Assembly: GCA_025356795.1 (NCBI GenBank) | Contig: JANXRR010000279.1 | Span: 1-8,246, forward strand | Reading direction: 5' to 3' | DNA from: Bacteroidia bacterium | GTDB taxonomy: Bacteria > Bacteroidota > Bacteroidia > Cytophagales > Cyclobacteriaceae | Length of the DNA stretch: 8,246 nt | Shown here: piece after piece, positions 1 through 5,379 of the stretch | How positions within the stretch are numbered: position 1 is the stretch's first letter | Layout: the number at the start of each line of letters is the position of its first letter | Made by a program: the position numbers and the translations under genes | The notes under the pieces: model-generated | Told to the model about the DNA's origin: nothing | Database searches by the model: none | Seen by the model: the letters and a program-made list of their open reading frames with translations, nothing else

Positions 1-270
1 CTTGAGACCTACTACAGCAACCAAATTGCTGAAAAAGTGGAGCTCATAAACGATTTTAATTCTGCGGAAGAGAATGATCAATTCACTCAAGACTTTCAGA
101 AGCTTGATGCCATGTATCTAGTACTCAGTGAGGAAATGAAATCTAGACCCAGTGCAAAAGTGAAAGATGCATTGGTATTGAACTTATTAGTAAGAATAGA
201 TTTGCTTAATCTGCAAATAAAAAGGTTGGAAGATAAAAGTAAACCGGTTCGCGATAACGCCAGTATTTAA
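1..270 (+). CDS. C-terminal part of a coiled-coil protein, possibly an anti-sigma factor (5' end outside window)
   Basis: The reading frame is open from the first base, so the start lies upstream of the window and only the last 89 residues are seen. The visible part has no membrane segment. It is rich in charged residues and leucine with heptad-like spacing, including LLVRIDLLNLQIKRLE near the C-terminus, which suggests a helical coiled coil. The pattern of a YSNQIA-like segment, then an LDxxYxxL segment, then a conserved VKDALVLN...RIDLLN helix resembles, from memory, the C-terminal region of membrane-anchored anti-sigma-factor-like proteins of Cytophagales. That is a weak family guess, not a domain match. 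The gene converges on the ftsE-like gene, with 50 bases between the two stop codons and no clear terminator. A real coding region is likely; the function is open. Confidence 0.6.
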   Translation, partial: LETYYSNQIAEKVELINDFNSAEENDQFTQDFQKLDAMYLVLSEEMKSRPSAKVKDALVLNLLVRIDLLNLQIKRLEDKSKPVRDNASI

Positions 271-320
271 AATTCTAAACGTGCCAAGCATTCATAGCTT
301 GTTCAGATAAAAACCAAGAC

Positions 321-1034
321 TTAAAACTCTTCCTCACTCACTAATTCAAATTCTTCTTTCGCGGAATCTTGAATTCTACCGTTTTTGCATTTGAGCACTC
401 TTGCAGGAAATTTTTTGATGAGCCCATAACTATGAGTGGCCATTAAAATAGCAGTTCCACTTTTATTGATTTGTTGAAATAATTTCATTATTCCGGTAGA
501 TACTTCCGGATCAAGATTTCCGGTAGGTTCATCGGCAATCAATATCATCGGTTCATTTAGTAATGAGCGAGCAATTACTACTCGTTGTTGTTCGCCACCG
601 CTCAATTGATGGGGCATTTTCCTTTCTACAGATCCTAATCCTACTTGCATTAAAACTTCCGCTAGGCGATCTTTCATCTTAGAAGTTTCTCTCCAGCCCG
701 TGGCACGCATTACAAAGTTTAAGTTTTCACCCACTGTACGGTCTGGAAAGAGTTGAAAATCTTGAAAGATTATTCCAATCTTTCTGCGGAGCATAGGCAC
801 TTTACTGGGTTTTAGATCGTCAATATTAAAGCCAGCTACTTGAATAAAGCCATGGCGCAGGGGCAGGTCGGCATACAAAGTTTTGAGAAGCGATGATTTA
901 CCAGAGCCTGTTCGTCCAACTAAAAAAACAAACTCGCCTTTAGCAATCTCAAAATCCAAATTATAAAGAACACTGTTACTTTCTTGAAAGATGGTAGCGT
1001 CAGAAACTTTAACAACAGGATCGAGTGAAAACAT
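321..1034 (-). CDS. ftsE: FtsE-like ABC transporter ATP-binding protein
   Basis: This 237-residue protein is a single ABC ATPase domain with all canonical motifs: Walker A GRTGSGKS at residues 40-47, Q-loop Gln at 91, signature LSGGEQQ at 144-150, Walker B ILIADEP at 164-170 with catalytic Glu169, D-loop NLD at 173-175 and the switch His at 201. Its length, the short [13 protein letters not shown] insert and the ADEPTGNLD segment fit the FtsE/LolD/MacB branch, and FtsE is the best fit. In other bacteria FtsE binds the membrane protein FtsX at the division site and transmits ATP hydrolysis to periplasmic peptidoglycan hydrolases. No ftsX is adjacent here, so the partner must be encoded elsewhere. 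The gene lies 5 bases downstream of the transaldolase gene on the same strand, so the two are probably co-transcribed. The C-terminal tail (about residues 223-237) is acidic and ends EEEF. A LolD-like role cannot be excluded. Confidence 0.85.
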   Translation of the reverse strand: MFSLDPVVKVSDATIFQESNSVLYNLDFEIAKGEFVFLVGRTGSGKSSLLKTLYADLPLRHGFIQVAGFNIDDLKPSKVPMLRRKIGIIFQDFQLFPDRTVGENLNFVMRATGWRETSKMKDRLAEVLMQVGLGSVERKMPHQLSGGEQQRVVIARSLLNEPMILIADEPTGNLDPEVSTGIMKLFQQINKSGTAILMATHSYGLIKKFPARVLKCKNGRIQDSAKEEFELVSEEEF

Positions 1035-1039
1035 GCGGC

Positions 1040-1696
1040 TTAGCTATTCGCTTTTTTATGATCGGCCAAAAATTTCTCCAACCCCGAATCGGTAAGTGGA
1101 TGCTTGAGTAAATCGGTAATGACTTTTAAGGGGCAGGTAACAACATTGGCCCCAATTTCTGCACATTTTATTAAATGTATTGTATGGCGGATACTGGCTG
1201 CTAAAATCTCAGTTTCATATCCGTAATTATCGTAAATGTGTCTAATTTGAGCAATCAATTCCAAGCCATCTTGCGAAATGTCGTCCAATCTTCCAATAAA
1301 GGGAGAAACGAATGAAGCTCCCGCTTTGGCTGTTAACAACGCTTGGCCAGGTGAAAAGACTAATGTGCAGTTGGTTCTGATTCCTTCACTTGAAAACTTC
1401 TTAATGGCCTTAATACCATCTTTGATCATGGGCACCTTTACCACAATTTTATCATCAATTTTGGCAAGTTCTTTACCCTCTTTAATAATCCCTTCAAAAT
1501 CGGTTGCAATTACCTCGGCACTTACGTTATCGTCAACAATGTTACAAATGGCTTTGTAATGAGCCCTCACTTTTTCTGAGCCTGCAATTCCTTCTTTGGC
1601 CATTAGAGATGGATTGGTTGTAACACCATCTAAAACACCTAAGTCATAGGCTTCGCTTATTTCGTTGAGATTGGCAGTGTCGATAAAAAATTTCAT
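1040..1696 (-). CDS. tal: Transaldolase, small TalC/FSA type
   Basis: This 218-residue class I aldolase matches the short TalC/MipB (fructose-6-phosphate aldolase-like) subfamily: it starts [13 protein letters not shown], has TTNPSL at 26-31, and the Schiff-base lysine in KVPM at Lys87. The length is typical of the subfamily. Two positions that separate the activities point to transaldolase rather than fructose-6-phosphate aldolase. The residue matching FSA Gln59 is Glu61 (SAEVIATD), and the residue matching FSA Tyr131 is Phe133 (SPFIGRLDD). The enzyme would transfer dihydroxyacetone units between sugar phosphates in the cytosolic non-oxidative pentose phosphate pathway, which also supplies erythrose 4-phosphate for chorismate and tryptophan synthesis. 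It is the first gene of a minus-strand pair with ftsE. The promoter would lie in 1697-1831; TAGTTTTA on the minus strand near 1769-1776 is only an approximate match to the Bacteroidota consensus. Confidence 0.92.
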   Translation of the reverse strand: MKFFIDTANLNEISEAYDLGVLDGVTTNPSLMAKEGIAGSEKVRAHYKAICNIVDDNVSAEVIATDFEGIIKEGKELAKIDDKIVVKVPMIKDGIKAIKKFSSEGIRTNCTLVFSPGQALLTAKAGASFVSPFIGRLDDISQDGLELIAQIRHIYDNYGYETEILAASIRHTIHLIKCAEIGANVVTCPLKVITDLLKHPLTDSGLEKFLADHKKANS

Positions 1697-1827
1697 GAAG
1701 TAATATTGTTTAATGGTGAGTTGGAATGATTTCGCGATTTTTTTTGCTAAGAATAGTTTAGACTGTAAAACTACGCTTTTGAAATCGTTGCTAAAACCCG
1801 GATGCGGATTTTTTTAGAGAGAGGAGG

Positions 1828-1844
1828 AAATAAAAAATGGCAAA
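1828..1844 (-). terminator. Terminator of the SRP RNA: closing stem strand plus T-run
   Basis: On the minus strand the 3' strand of the RNA's closing stem (TTTGCCA, 1838-1844) is followed directly by six T residues (1837-1832), an A and three more T. The SRP RNA's own terminal helix followed by a U-tract can act as an intrinsic terminator, and it sets the 3' end of the RNA. Confidence 0.55.
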
Positions 1845-1930
1845 CCAACATCGCACCGCTACAACCACTTACCCTTGCTACCTTCCGATCCTGGGGGAGT
1901 TCAGCAGGAGCTGGTCGTGTCGATTTGCCA
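1838..1930 (-). ncRNA. ffs: Signal recognition particle RNA, small bacterial (4.5S-like) type
   Basis: Read on the minus strand, 1870-1896 carries the SRP domain IV signature: CAGG, then ATC-GGAA-GGT (a stem capped by the GGAA tetraloop), then AGCA. The CAGG/AGCA pair is the symmetric internal loop bound by the M domain of Ffh. The ends close by pairing TGGCAAA (minus strand, 1930-1924) with TTTGCCA (1844-1838), giving about 93 nucleotides, a normal length for the small form without an Alu domain. A T-run follows the 3' end, and a TATCTTTG promoter element sits four bases before the 5' end. The RNA pairs with Ffh to target membrane and secreted proteins co-translationally. Open frames on both strands across this RNA (about 1771-1980 and 1802-2020) are incidental and should not be annotated. 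The exact ends are inferred from pairing. Confidence 0.92.
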
Positions 1931-1933
1931 TCG

Positions 1934-1941
1934 CAAAGATA
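1934..1941 (-). promoter_or_regulatory. Bacteroidota -7 promoter element of the SRP RNA gene
   Basis: The minus strand reads TATCTTTG, an exact match to TAnnTTTG, the -7 element used by the Bacteroidota primary sigma factor. Its end lies four bases before the inferred 5' end of the SRP RNA, which is the expected spacing. I see no TTG or TTTG at the -33 distance, so only half of the bipartite promoter is recognisable. The -33 region would fall at the stop codon of the upstream small gene. Confidence 0.65.
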
Positions 1942-1966
1942 TATAAAAATTGATTCGATGGTTTGT

Positions 1967-2227
1967 TTAAGAATAATCATCAGGTTTATATTCTCCAGTG
2001 ATTATGCCAGAATAATATAAATTGAACTCTAAAGCGCTTGATTCTTTATATCCCTGAGTTGTTATTAAATCTATGATTTCAAGATTTTCTTCCATTTCAA
2101 TAGCTTCAATTTCCCCGGAAGGAGAAATGTTTATTTCTATGCCGGTAAATTGAATGGGGTTCACCTGAACTAGTTTTTTTGTTCCTTCCGATTCTTTTTT
2201 GAAATATTGATGGACTATATTACTCAT
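1967..2227 (-). CDS. Small acidic protein of unknown function
   Basis: This is an 86-residue protein that I do not recognise. It begins MSNIVHQYFKKESEGTKK. Alternating hydrophobic and polar stretches (IQFTGIEINISPSGEIEAIEM) suggest beta strands, followed by a probable helix and a tail ending EYKPDDYS. It has no signal peptide or membrane segment, is net acidic, and shows no metal-binding Cys/His cluster. Composition and codon use look genuinely coding. It lies just upstream of ffs on the same strand, and its stop codon is about 26 bases from the ffs -7 element. Its start codon is separated by only three bases from the start codon of the divergent GNAT remnant, so its promoter must lie inside that remnant; a candidate is at 2280-2308. 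It is probably real, but no function can be assigned. Confidence 0.6.
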   Translation of the reverse strand: MSNIVHQYFKKESEGTKKLVQVNPIQFTGIEINISPSGEIEAIEMEENLEIIDLITTQGYKESSALEFNLYYSGIITGEYKPDDYS

Positions 2228-2230
2228 TGC

Positions 2231-2477
2231 ATGAAATTAGGTATACCTGAACAGATTGAAACCGAAAGGTCGATTTTGCGAAAGCTAAGGTACGAAGATG
2301 CGGAACAAATTTTCTTTGTATATGCTAGTAAACCCGAAGCCACAAAATTTATGGCATGGCCAACCCATTAAGACGTAGGAGCCACCCGAAGCTTTTTTGA
2401 GATTCTCAAATGAAGGCTGGAAAAAGGGAACAGAATTTTCTTTTGGTGTTTTCCTTAAAGATGCCAATCGTTTAGTT
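2231..2477 (+). pseudogene. Decayed N-terminal fragment of a GNAT (RimJ/RimL-type) acetyltransferase
   Basis: From the ATG, 46 residues read as the start of a RimJ/RimL-type N-acetyltransferase: IETERSILRKLRYEDAEQIF, then YASKPEATKFMAWPTH. The frame then meets TAA at 2369-2371, where CAA (Gln) could be expected, and TGA at 2411-2413. After a one-base frameshift near 2400-2406 the family pattern resumes in the next frame as GWKKGTEFSFGVFLKDANRLV, ending about 2477. The acetyl-CoA binding motif (Q/RxxGxG/A), normally further downstream, is absent because the sequence runs into the promoter of the next gene. The result is a fragment with at least a nonsense change, a frameshift and a lost 3' half. 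Intact relatives are about 170-180 residues. It cannot make an active enzyme. Confidence 0.8.
2280..2308 (-). promoter_or_regulatory. Candidate promoter for the small acidic protein, inside the GNAT remnant
   Basis: On the minus strand TTG (2308-2306), an 18-base spacer and TAGCTTTC (2287-2280) resemble the TTG-N(17-23)-TAnnTTTG Bacteroidota promoter with one mismatch at the last base. It would give a leader of roughly 50 bases before the start at 2227. The match is imperfect, so this is tentative. Confidence 0.3.
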
Positions 2478-2509
2478 GACCAAACATCAACAAAAAAATA
2501 TTAAATTTG
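2476..2509 (+). promoter_or_regulatory. Bacteroidota-type promoter for the AHSA1-VOC gene pair
   Basis: TTG (2476-2478), a 23-base spacer and TAAATTTG (2502-2509) match the TTG-N(17-23)-TAnnTTTG promoter, with a perfect -7 element. Transcription would start near 2514-2516, giving a leader of about 15 bases before the ATG at 2531. GTTGA (2475-2479) and TCAAC (2487-2491) form a short inverted repeat over the -33 element. It could be an operator, but five-base arms are weak evidence. Confidence 0.65.
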
Positions 2510-2530
2510 ACAACTTAAAAAATCAATAGA

Positions 2531-2977
2531 ATGGCAGACAATGTAAAATTACACCGAGTATTAGCAGCACCGGTAGAGAAAGTATTTAAAGCATTTACCG
2601 ATGCTGATGCTATGGCTTCTTGGCTACCACCTTACGGCTTTGTTTGTAAAGTCCACAGTATGGATTTTAAAATTGGCGGTACATACAAAATGTCATTCAC
2701 CAATTTTACATCAGGACACAGTCATTCATTTGGTGGTGAGTATTTAGAAATTGTATCCAACGAATTATTGAAATATACTGATCGCTTTGACGACCCAAAT
2801 TTACCAGGTCAAATGATAACAACAATTCAATTAAAATCGGTTTTATGCGGCACAGAACTTTTTGTTACACAAGAAGGCATACCAGATGCAATACCAACTG
2901 AAATGTGCTATTTAGGGTGGCAAGAATCGTTAGATAAATTAAAGCGGTTGGTAGAACCTACTATCCCAGATGCTTAA
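2531..2977 (+). CDS. SRPBCC/AHSA1-domain protein (START-like fold)
   Basis: This 148-residue protein belongs to the SRPBCC superfamily, AHSA1 (Aha1 C-terminal-like) group. Evidence is the opening KLHRVLAAPVEKVFKAFTDADAMASWLPP, the strand segment MDFKIGGTYKMSF, GGEYLEIVSNELLKYTDRFDD, and the final helix GWQESLDKLKRLVE. The length is typical of a single-domain member. The fold forms a deep hydrophobic cavity; bacterial members are mostly of unknown ligand, and some act in stress or resistance regulons. There is no signal peptide, so it is cytosolic. It is followed after 35 bases by the VOC-family gene, and the two probably form a bicistronic unit from the promoter at 2476-2509. Genes for these two families are often neighbours, but a shared function has not been established here. 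Confidence 0.85.
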   Translation: MADNVKLHRVLAAPVEKVFKAFTDADAMASWLPPYGFVCKVHSMDFKIGGTYKMSFTNFTSGHSHSFGGEYLEIVSNELLKYTDRFDDPNLPGQMITTIQLKSVLCGTELFVTQEGIPDAIPTEMCYLGWQESLDKLKRLVEPTIPDA

Positions 2978-3012
2978 GAGATTTCATAGATTACTCAGAA
3001 AAATATTATAAA

Positions 3013-3453
3013 ATGGCACAACTCAATCCTTACATTCACTTTAACGGCAATGCAGAAGAGGCATTTAATTTTTACAAATCGGTATTTGGTGGAGAGTTTG
3101 CAATGATATCACGTTTCAAAGATATGGAAACGACAGAGCATCCAATAGCTGAAAATGAAGCAGAAAAAATAATGCACATCGCTTTACCAATTGGCAAAAA
3201 CAGTATTTTAATGGCAAGTGATACCCCAGCATTTATGGGCAAACACAATGAAAATGAAAACAGAAGCAAAATTTCAATAAGTGCAGAGAGTAAAGAAGAA
3301 GCAGATAAATTATTTAATGGACTATCGGCAGGTGGCAAAATAGAAATGCCTATCGCGGAAAGCCCTTGGGGTTCGTATTTTGGTATGTTTAGAGATAAAT
3401 TTGGCTTTGAATGGATGGTAGATTATGACTCAAAATATAAAGGACAGTTGTAA
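3013..3453 (+). CDS. VOC superfamily protein, PhnB-like glyoxalase/bleomycin-resistance fold
   Basis: This 146-residue protein matches the PhnB-like branch of the vicinal oxygen chelate superfamily. It has YIHFNGNAEEAFNFYKSVFG at 7-26, the strand IMHIALPIGKNSILMASD at 53-70, an EEADKLFNGLSAGGKIEMP segment at about 95-113, and the closing WGSYFGMFRDKFGFEWMV at 119-136. It carries paired beta-alpha-beta-beta-beta modules. His9 and His55 occupy positions where other members carry metal ligands or their remnants, but whether it binds metal cannot be told. Despite the old name 3-demethylubiquinone methyltransferase domain, no enzymatic activity should be inferred. It is the second gene of the pair with the AHSA1 protein. 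No clear intrinsic terminator follows; the hairpin at 3480-3495 lacks a T-run. Confidence 0.87.
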   Translation: MAQLNPYIHFNGNAEEAFNFYKSVFGGEFAMISRFKDMETTEHPIAENEAEKIMHIALPIGKNSILMASDTPAFMGKHNENENRSKISISAESKEEADKLFNGLSAGGKIEMPIAESPWGSYFGMFRDKFGFEWMVDYDSKYKGQL

Positions 3454-3618
3454 CGAAGAGAAACAAGGAGAAAGGTCGCAGGGTTTAACCACCCTCATCT
3501 ATAAAATCAAACGTTGGCGATCATTACTTTAATTATAGCCCTTCTTAAATTGTTTGCCCTGATATTTTGCAAAGACCAACTACTTCACTATCATTGCAGC
3601 CTCAAAGTTTAATAAGAA

Positions 3619-3810
3619 ATGGGTAAAGGAGACAAGAAGTCAAAAAAAGGCAAGATTTTTATCGGTTCATACGGTAATTCAAGAAAAAGAAAATCTAACA
3701 AGCCGGCTGCAAAAGCAGTTGCTGTTCCTTCGGTAGTAGAAGTGGCTGCTGTGGTAGAGGAAAAGCCAAAGGCCAAAAGAACAACTAAGAAAAAGGAAGC
3801 CGCTGAATAA
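3619..3810 (+). CDS. 30S ribosomal protein THX (bTHX), with lysine/alanine-rich C-terminal extension
   Basis: The 63-residue, strongly basic protein begins MGKGDKKSKKGKIFIGSYGN and continues with SRKRK, the hallmark of the Bacteroidota form of THX. THX is a small peptide that binds in the head of the 30S subunit and stabilises 16S rRNA. The conserved core covers residues 1-28. The remainder (KPAAKAVAVPSVVEVAAVV, then EEKPKAKRTTKKKEAAE) is a low-complexity Ala/Val/Lys/Glu tail, longer than the roughly 25-30-residue Thermus peptide; related Bacteroidota proteins also carry variable tails. An imperfect promoter element, TATTTTG, lies at 3563-3569. Its stop codon is separated by only two bases from the trp leader peptide start, so THX and the trp operon may share transcription. 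Confidence 0.88.
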   Translation: MGKGDKKSKKGKIFIGSYGNSRKRKSNKPAAKAVAVPSVVEVAAVVEEKPKAKRTTKKKEAAE

Positions 3811-3812
3811 GA

Positions 3813-3869
3813 ATGAAAAATTTTACTTCAATAACATGGTGGTGGCATCGTTCGGTAACCGATCGGTAA
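3813..3869 (+). CDS. trpL: trp operon leader peptide (three consecutive Trp codons)
   Basis: An 18-codon frame encodes MKNFTSITWWWHRSVTDR. Codons 9-11 (3837-3845) are TGG TGG TGG. Three adjacent Trp codons in a short frame immediately before a terminator and trpE are diagnostic of a tryptophan attenuation leader. The peptide acts as a sensor: when charged tRNA-Trp is scarce, the ribosome stalls on the Trp codons. The stop codon at 3867-3869 lies between the two halves of the antiterminator strand, so a ribosome that reaches it covers that strand. The start codon is two bases after the THX stop codon, so translation may be coupled to THX. No good Shine-Dalgarno sequence is present, as is usual in this phylum. 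Confidence 0.9.
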   Translation: MKNFTSITWWWHRSVTDR

Positions 3870-3941
3870 GTGGCTATGTTTGAGAATTAAAATTAAAAAT
3901 AATTTTAGAGCCGCCCCGATCAATCGGGGCGGTTTTTTTTT
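3837..3941 (+). promoter_or_regulatory. trp attenuator: stall site, antiterminator and terminator
   Basis: Two mutually exclusive folds can be drawn. The antiterminator pairs GATCGG (3861-3866) with CCGATC (3916-3921) and GTGGC (3870-3874) with GCCGC (3910-3914, one G-U pair), with a small internal loop between the two helices. This uses up the 5' arm of the terminator. The competing upstream fold pairs TCGG (3852-3855) or ATCG (3847-3850) with the CCGAT region at 3859-3863, hiding the antiterminator strand. A ribosome stalled on the Trp codons covers the upstream arm and leaves 3861-3874 free, so the antiterminator forms and trpEGDCF is transcribed. A ribosome at the stop codon masks that strand and termination follows. 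The pairings are seen in the sequence; the behaviour is inferred from known trp attenuators. Confidence 0.85.
3911..3941 (+). terminator. Intrinsic terminator of the trp attenuator
   Basis: CCGCCCCGAT (3911-3920) pairs with ATCGGGGCGG (3923-3932), giving a GC-rich stem of nine to ten pairs with a very small loop. Nine T residues follow (3933-3941). It stands only 20 bases before the trpE start codon, so it must be read through for trp expression. Confidence 0.95.
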
Positions 3942-3961
3942 GTGTAAATGATTAAAAAGAT

Positions 3962-5359
3962 ATGCAATTTAAATTTAAAACAAGGTCTAAGAAACTACTG
4001 GCAGATACACTCACGCCTGTAAATATCTATCTCAAACTTCGTGATGTTTTTGCCGCAAGTATTTTGTTAGAGAGTTCTGATTATCATGGTCATGAGAATA
4101 GCTTATCCTTCATTTGCTGCGAGCCTGTGGCTTCTTTTCAAGTAGCCAATGATGTAATAGAATGTCGCTACCCCGATAAGACTAGGAGCAGTATTTCAAT
4201 CACTAGTAGAACTCAAGTTCTTGAAAGCTTGGATACATTTAGAACATCCTTTGCAAGTGACCACCCTCATTCCAAATATATTTCGTCAGGCTTATTTGGC
4301 TACATGAATTATGATAGCGTTCGTTATTTTGAAGACTTAAAATTAACAATAACCGAGCGTCTCATTCCGGATATTTTATACAAAGTGTATAAGTTTATTA
4401 TTGTTATCGATCACTTCTCAAATGAACTCATGTTGTTTGAGAATTATTTGAATGACAATGAGAAGTCGGATTTGGAGAAAGTAGAAAAAATCATTTTCAG
4501 CAGTCGTTTCTCAACATTTCCATTTAAGTCAACAGATCAAGAAACTTCCAACTGGACGGATCAAGAGTTTGTTGATTTAGTAAAGACGGGTATGAAGCAT
4601 TGTTTCCGTGGTGATGTTTTTCAACTTGTATTATCGCGAAGATTTAGCATCGGGTTTAAAGGTGATGAATTTAATATTTATCGTGCGTTACGCTCTATCA
4701 ATCCTTCCCCTTACTTGTTTTATTTTGATTATGGAAGCTTTAAACTTTTTGGTTCTTCACCCGAAGCTCAAATTCAAATCAAAAATGGAGAAGCATGTAT
4801 TTATCCTATAGCAGGAACATTCCGCAGAACAGGAAATGATAAAGAGGATGGCGAAATTGCGGCTAGGCTTAACCTAGATGAGAAAGAAAATGCTGAGCAT
4901 GTCATGCTAGTAGACTTAGCGAGGAATGACTTAAGCCGCGACTCTGCCGAGGTTACTGTTGAGGTGTTTAAAGAAACTCAATACTATTCTCATGTCATAC
5001 ATTTAGTTTCAAAAGTAACGGGTAAACTTCGGGCGGGTGTTTCACCTTTGAAATTGGCCGCTGACACTTTCCCTGCGGGAACATTATCGGGAGCTCCTAA
5101 ACATAACGCCATCACACTGATTGATAAATATGAAAACGTCAATCGTGGTTTTTATGGTGGGGCCATTGGCTTTATGGGTTTTGATGGAGATATCAATCAC
5201 GCCATTATGATTCGTACGTTTTTAAGTAAGAATAATAAATTAACTTATCAAGCAGGTGCTGGTGTAGTTGCCAAATCTGTTCCAGAAAGTGAATTGCAAG
5301 AAGTGAACAACAAACTCGAAGCGTTAAGAAATGCCATTAAATTGGCGGAAGAGATTTAA
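3962..5359 (+). CDS. trpE: Anthranilate synthase component I
   Basis: This 465-residue subunit combines chorismate with ammonia from TrpG to form anthranilate and pyruvate, the first committed step of tryptophan synthesis. The tryptophan feedback motif LLES is at residues 35-38. The chorismate-binding domain shows GDVFQLVLSRRF (217-228), PIAGTFRR (282-289), DEKENAEHVMLVDLARNDLSR (306-326), TFPAGTLSGAPK (369-380) and YGGAIGFMGFDGDINHA (398-414). Ala284 in PIAGT marks anthranilate synthase; aminodeoxychorismate synthase (PabB) typically has Lys there. The length is typical of the shorter Bacteroidota form. It is the first structural gene after the attenuator and is followed 20 bases later by trpG. 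The start is the ATG that gives the expected N-terminus; a nearby ATG at 3948 is out of frame. Confidence 0.97.
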   Translation: MQFKFKTRSKKLLADTLTPVNIYLKLRDVFAASILLESSDYHGHENSLSFICCEPVASFQVANDVIECRYPDKTRSSISITSRTQVLESLDTFRTSFASDHPHSKYISSGLFGYMNYDSVRYFEDLKLTITERLIPDILYKVYKFIIVIDHFSNELMLFENYLNDNEKSDLEKVEKIIFSSRFSTFPFKSTDQETSNWTDQEFVDLVKTGMKHCFRGDVFQLVLSRRFSIGFKGDEFNIYRALRSINPSPYLFYFDYGSFKLFGSSPEAQIQIKNGEACIYPIAGTFRRTGNDKEDGEIAARLNLDEKENAEHVMLVDLARNDLSRDSAEVTVEVFKETQYYSHVIHLVSKVTGKLRAGVSPLKLAADTFPAGTLSGAPKHNAITLIDKYENVNRGFYGGAIGFMGFDGDINHAIMIRTFLSKNNKLTYQAGAGVVAKSVPESELQEVNNKLEALRNAIKLAEEI

Positions 5360-5379
5360 CAGTAAAAAAATTGACAGAC

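Noticed and set aside
285..301. Bidirectional terminator between the two convergent genes (CAAGC...GCTTG)
   Set aside because: A five-pair stem with a seven-base loop and no T-run on either side is not convincing.
3480..3495. Terminator after the VOC gene (AGGGT...ACCCT hairpin)
   Set aside because: The stem has only five pairs and is followed by a mixed sequence without a T-run.
3501..3530. Integron attC-like or cassette boundary near ACGTTGGCGATC
   Set aside because: I could not find paired core sites or a foldable attC structure, and no integrase is present.
3563..3569. Promoter of THX (TATTTTG)
   Set aside because: It is one base short of TAnnTTTG and has no TTG at the right distance, so it is only mentioned as a weak candidate.
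3811..3961. T-box riboswitch or TRAP-type control of trp
   Set aside because: No T-box sequence or specifier stem and no series of spaced GAG/UAG triplets is present, whereas the leader peptide explains the region.
5371..5379. TTG start for trpG
   Set aside because: ATG at 5380 yields the canonical MPKIVIVDNYDSF N-terminus.
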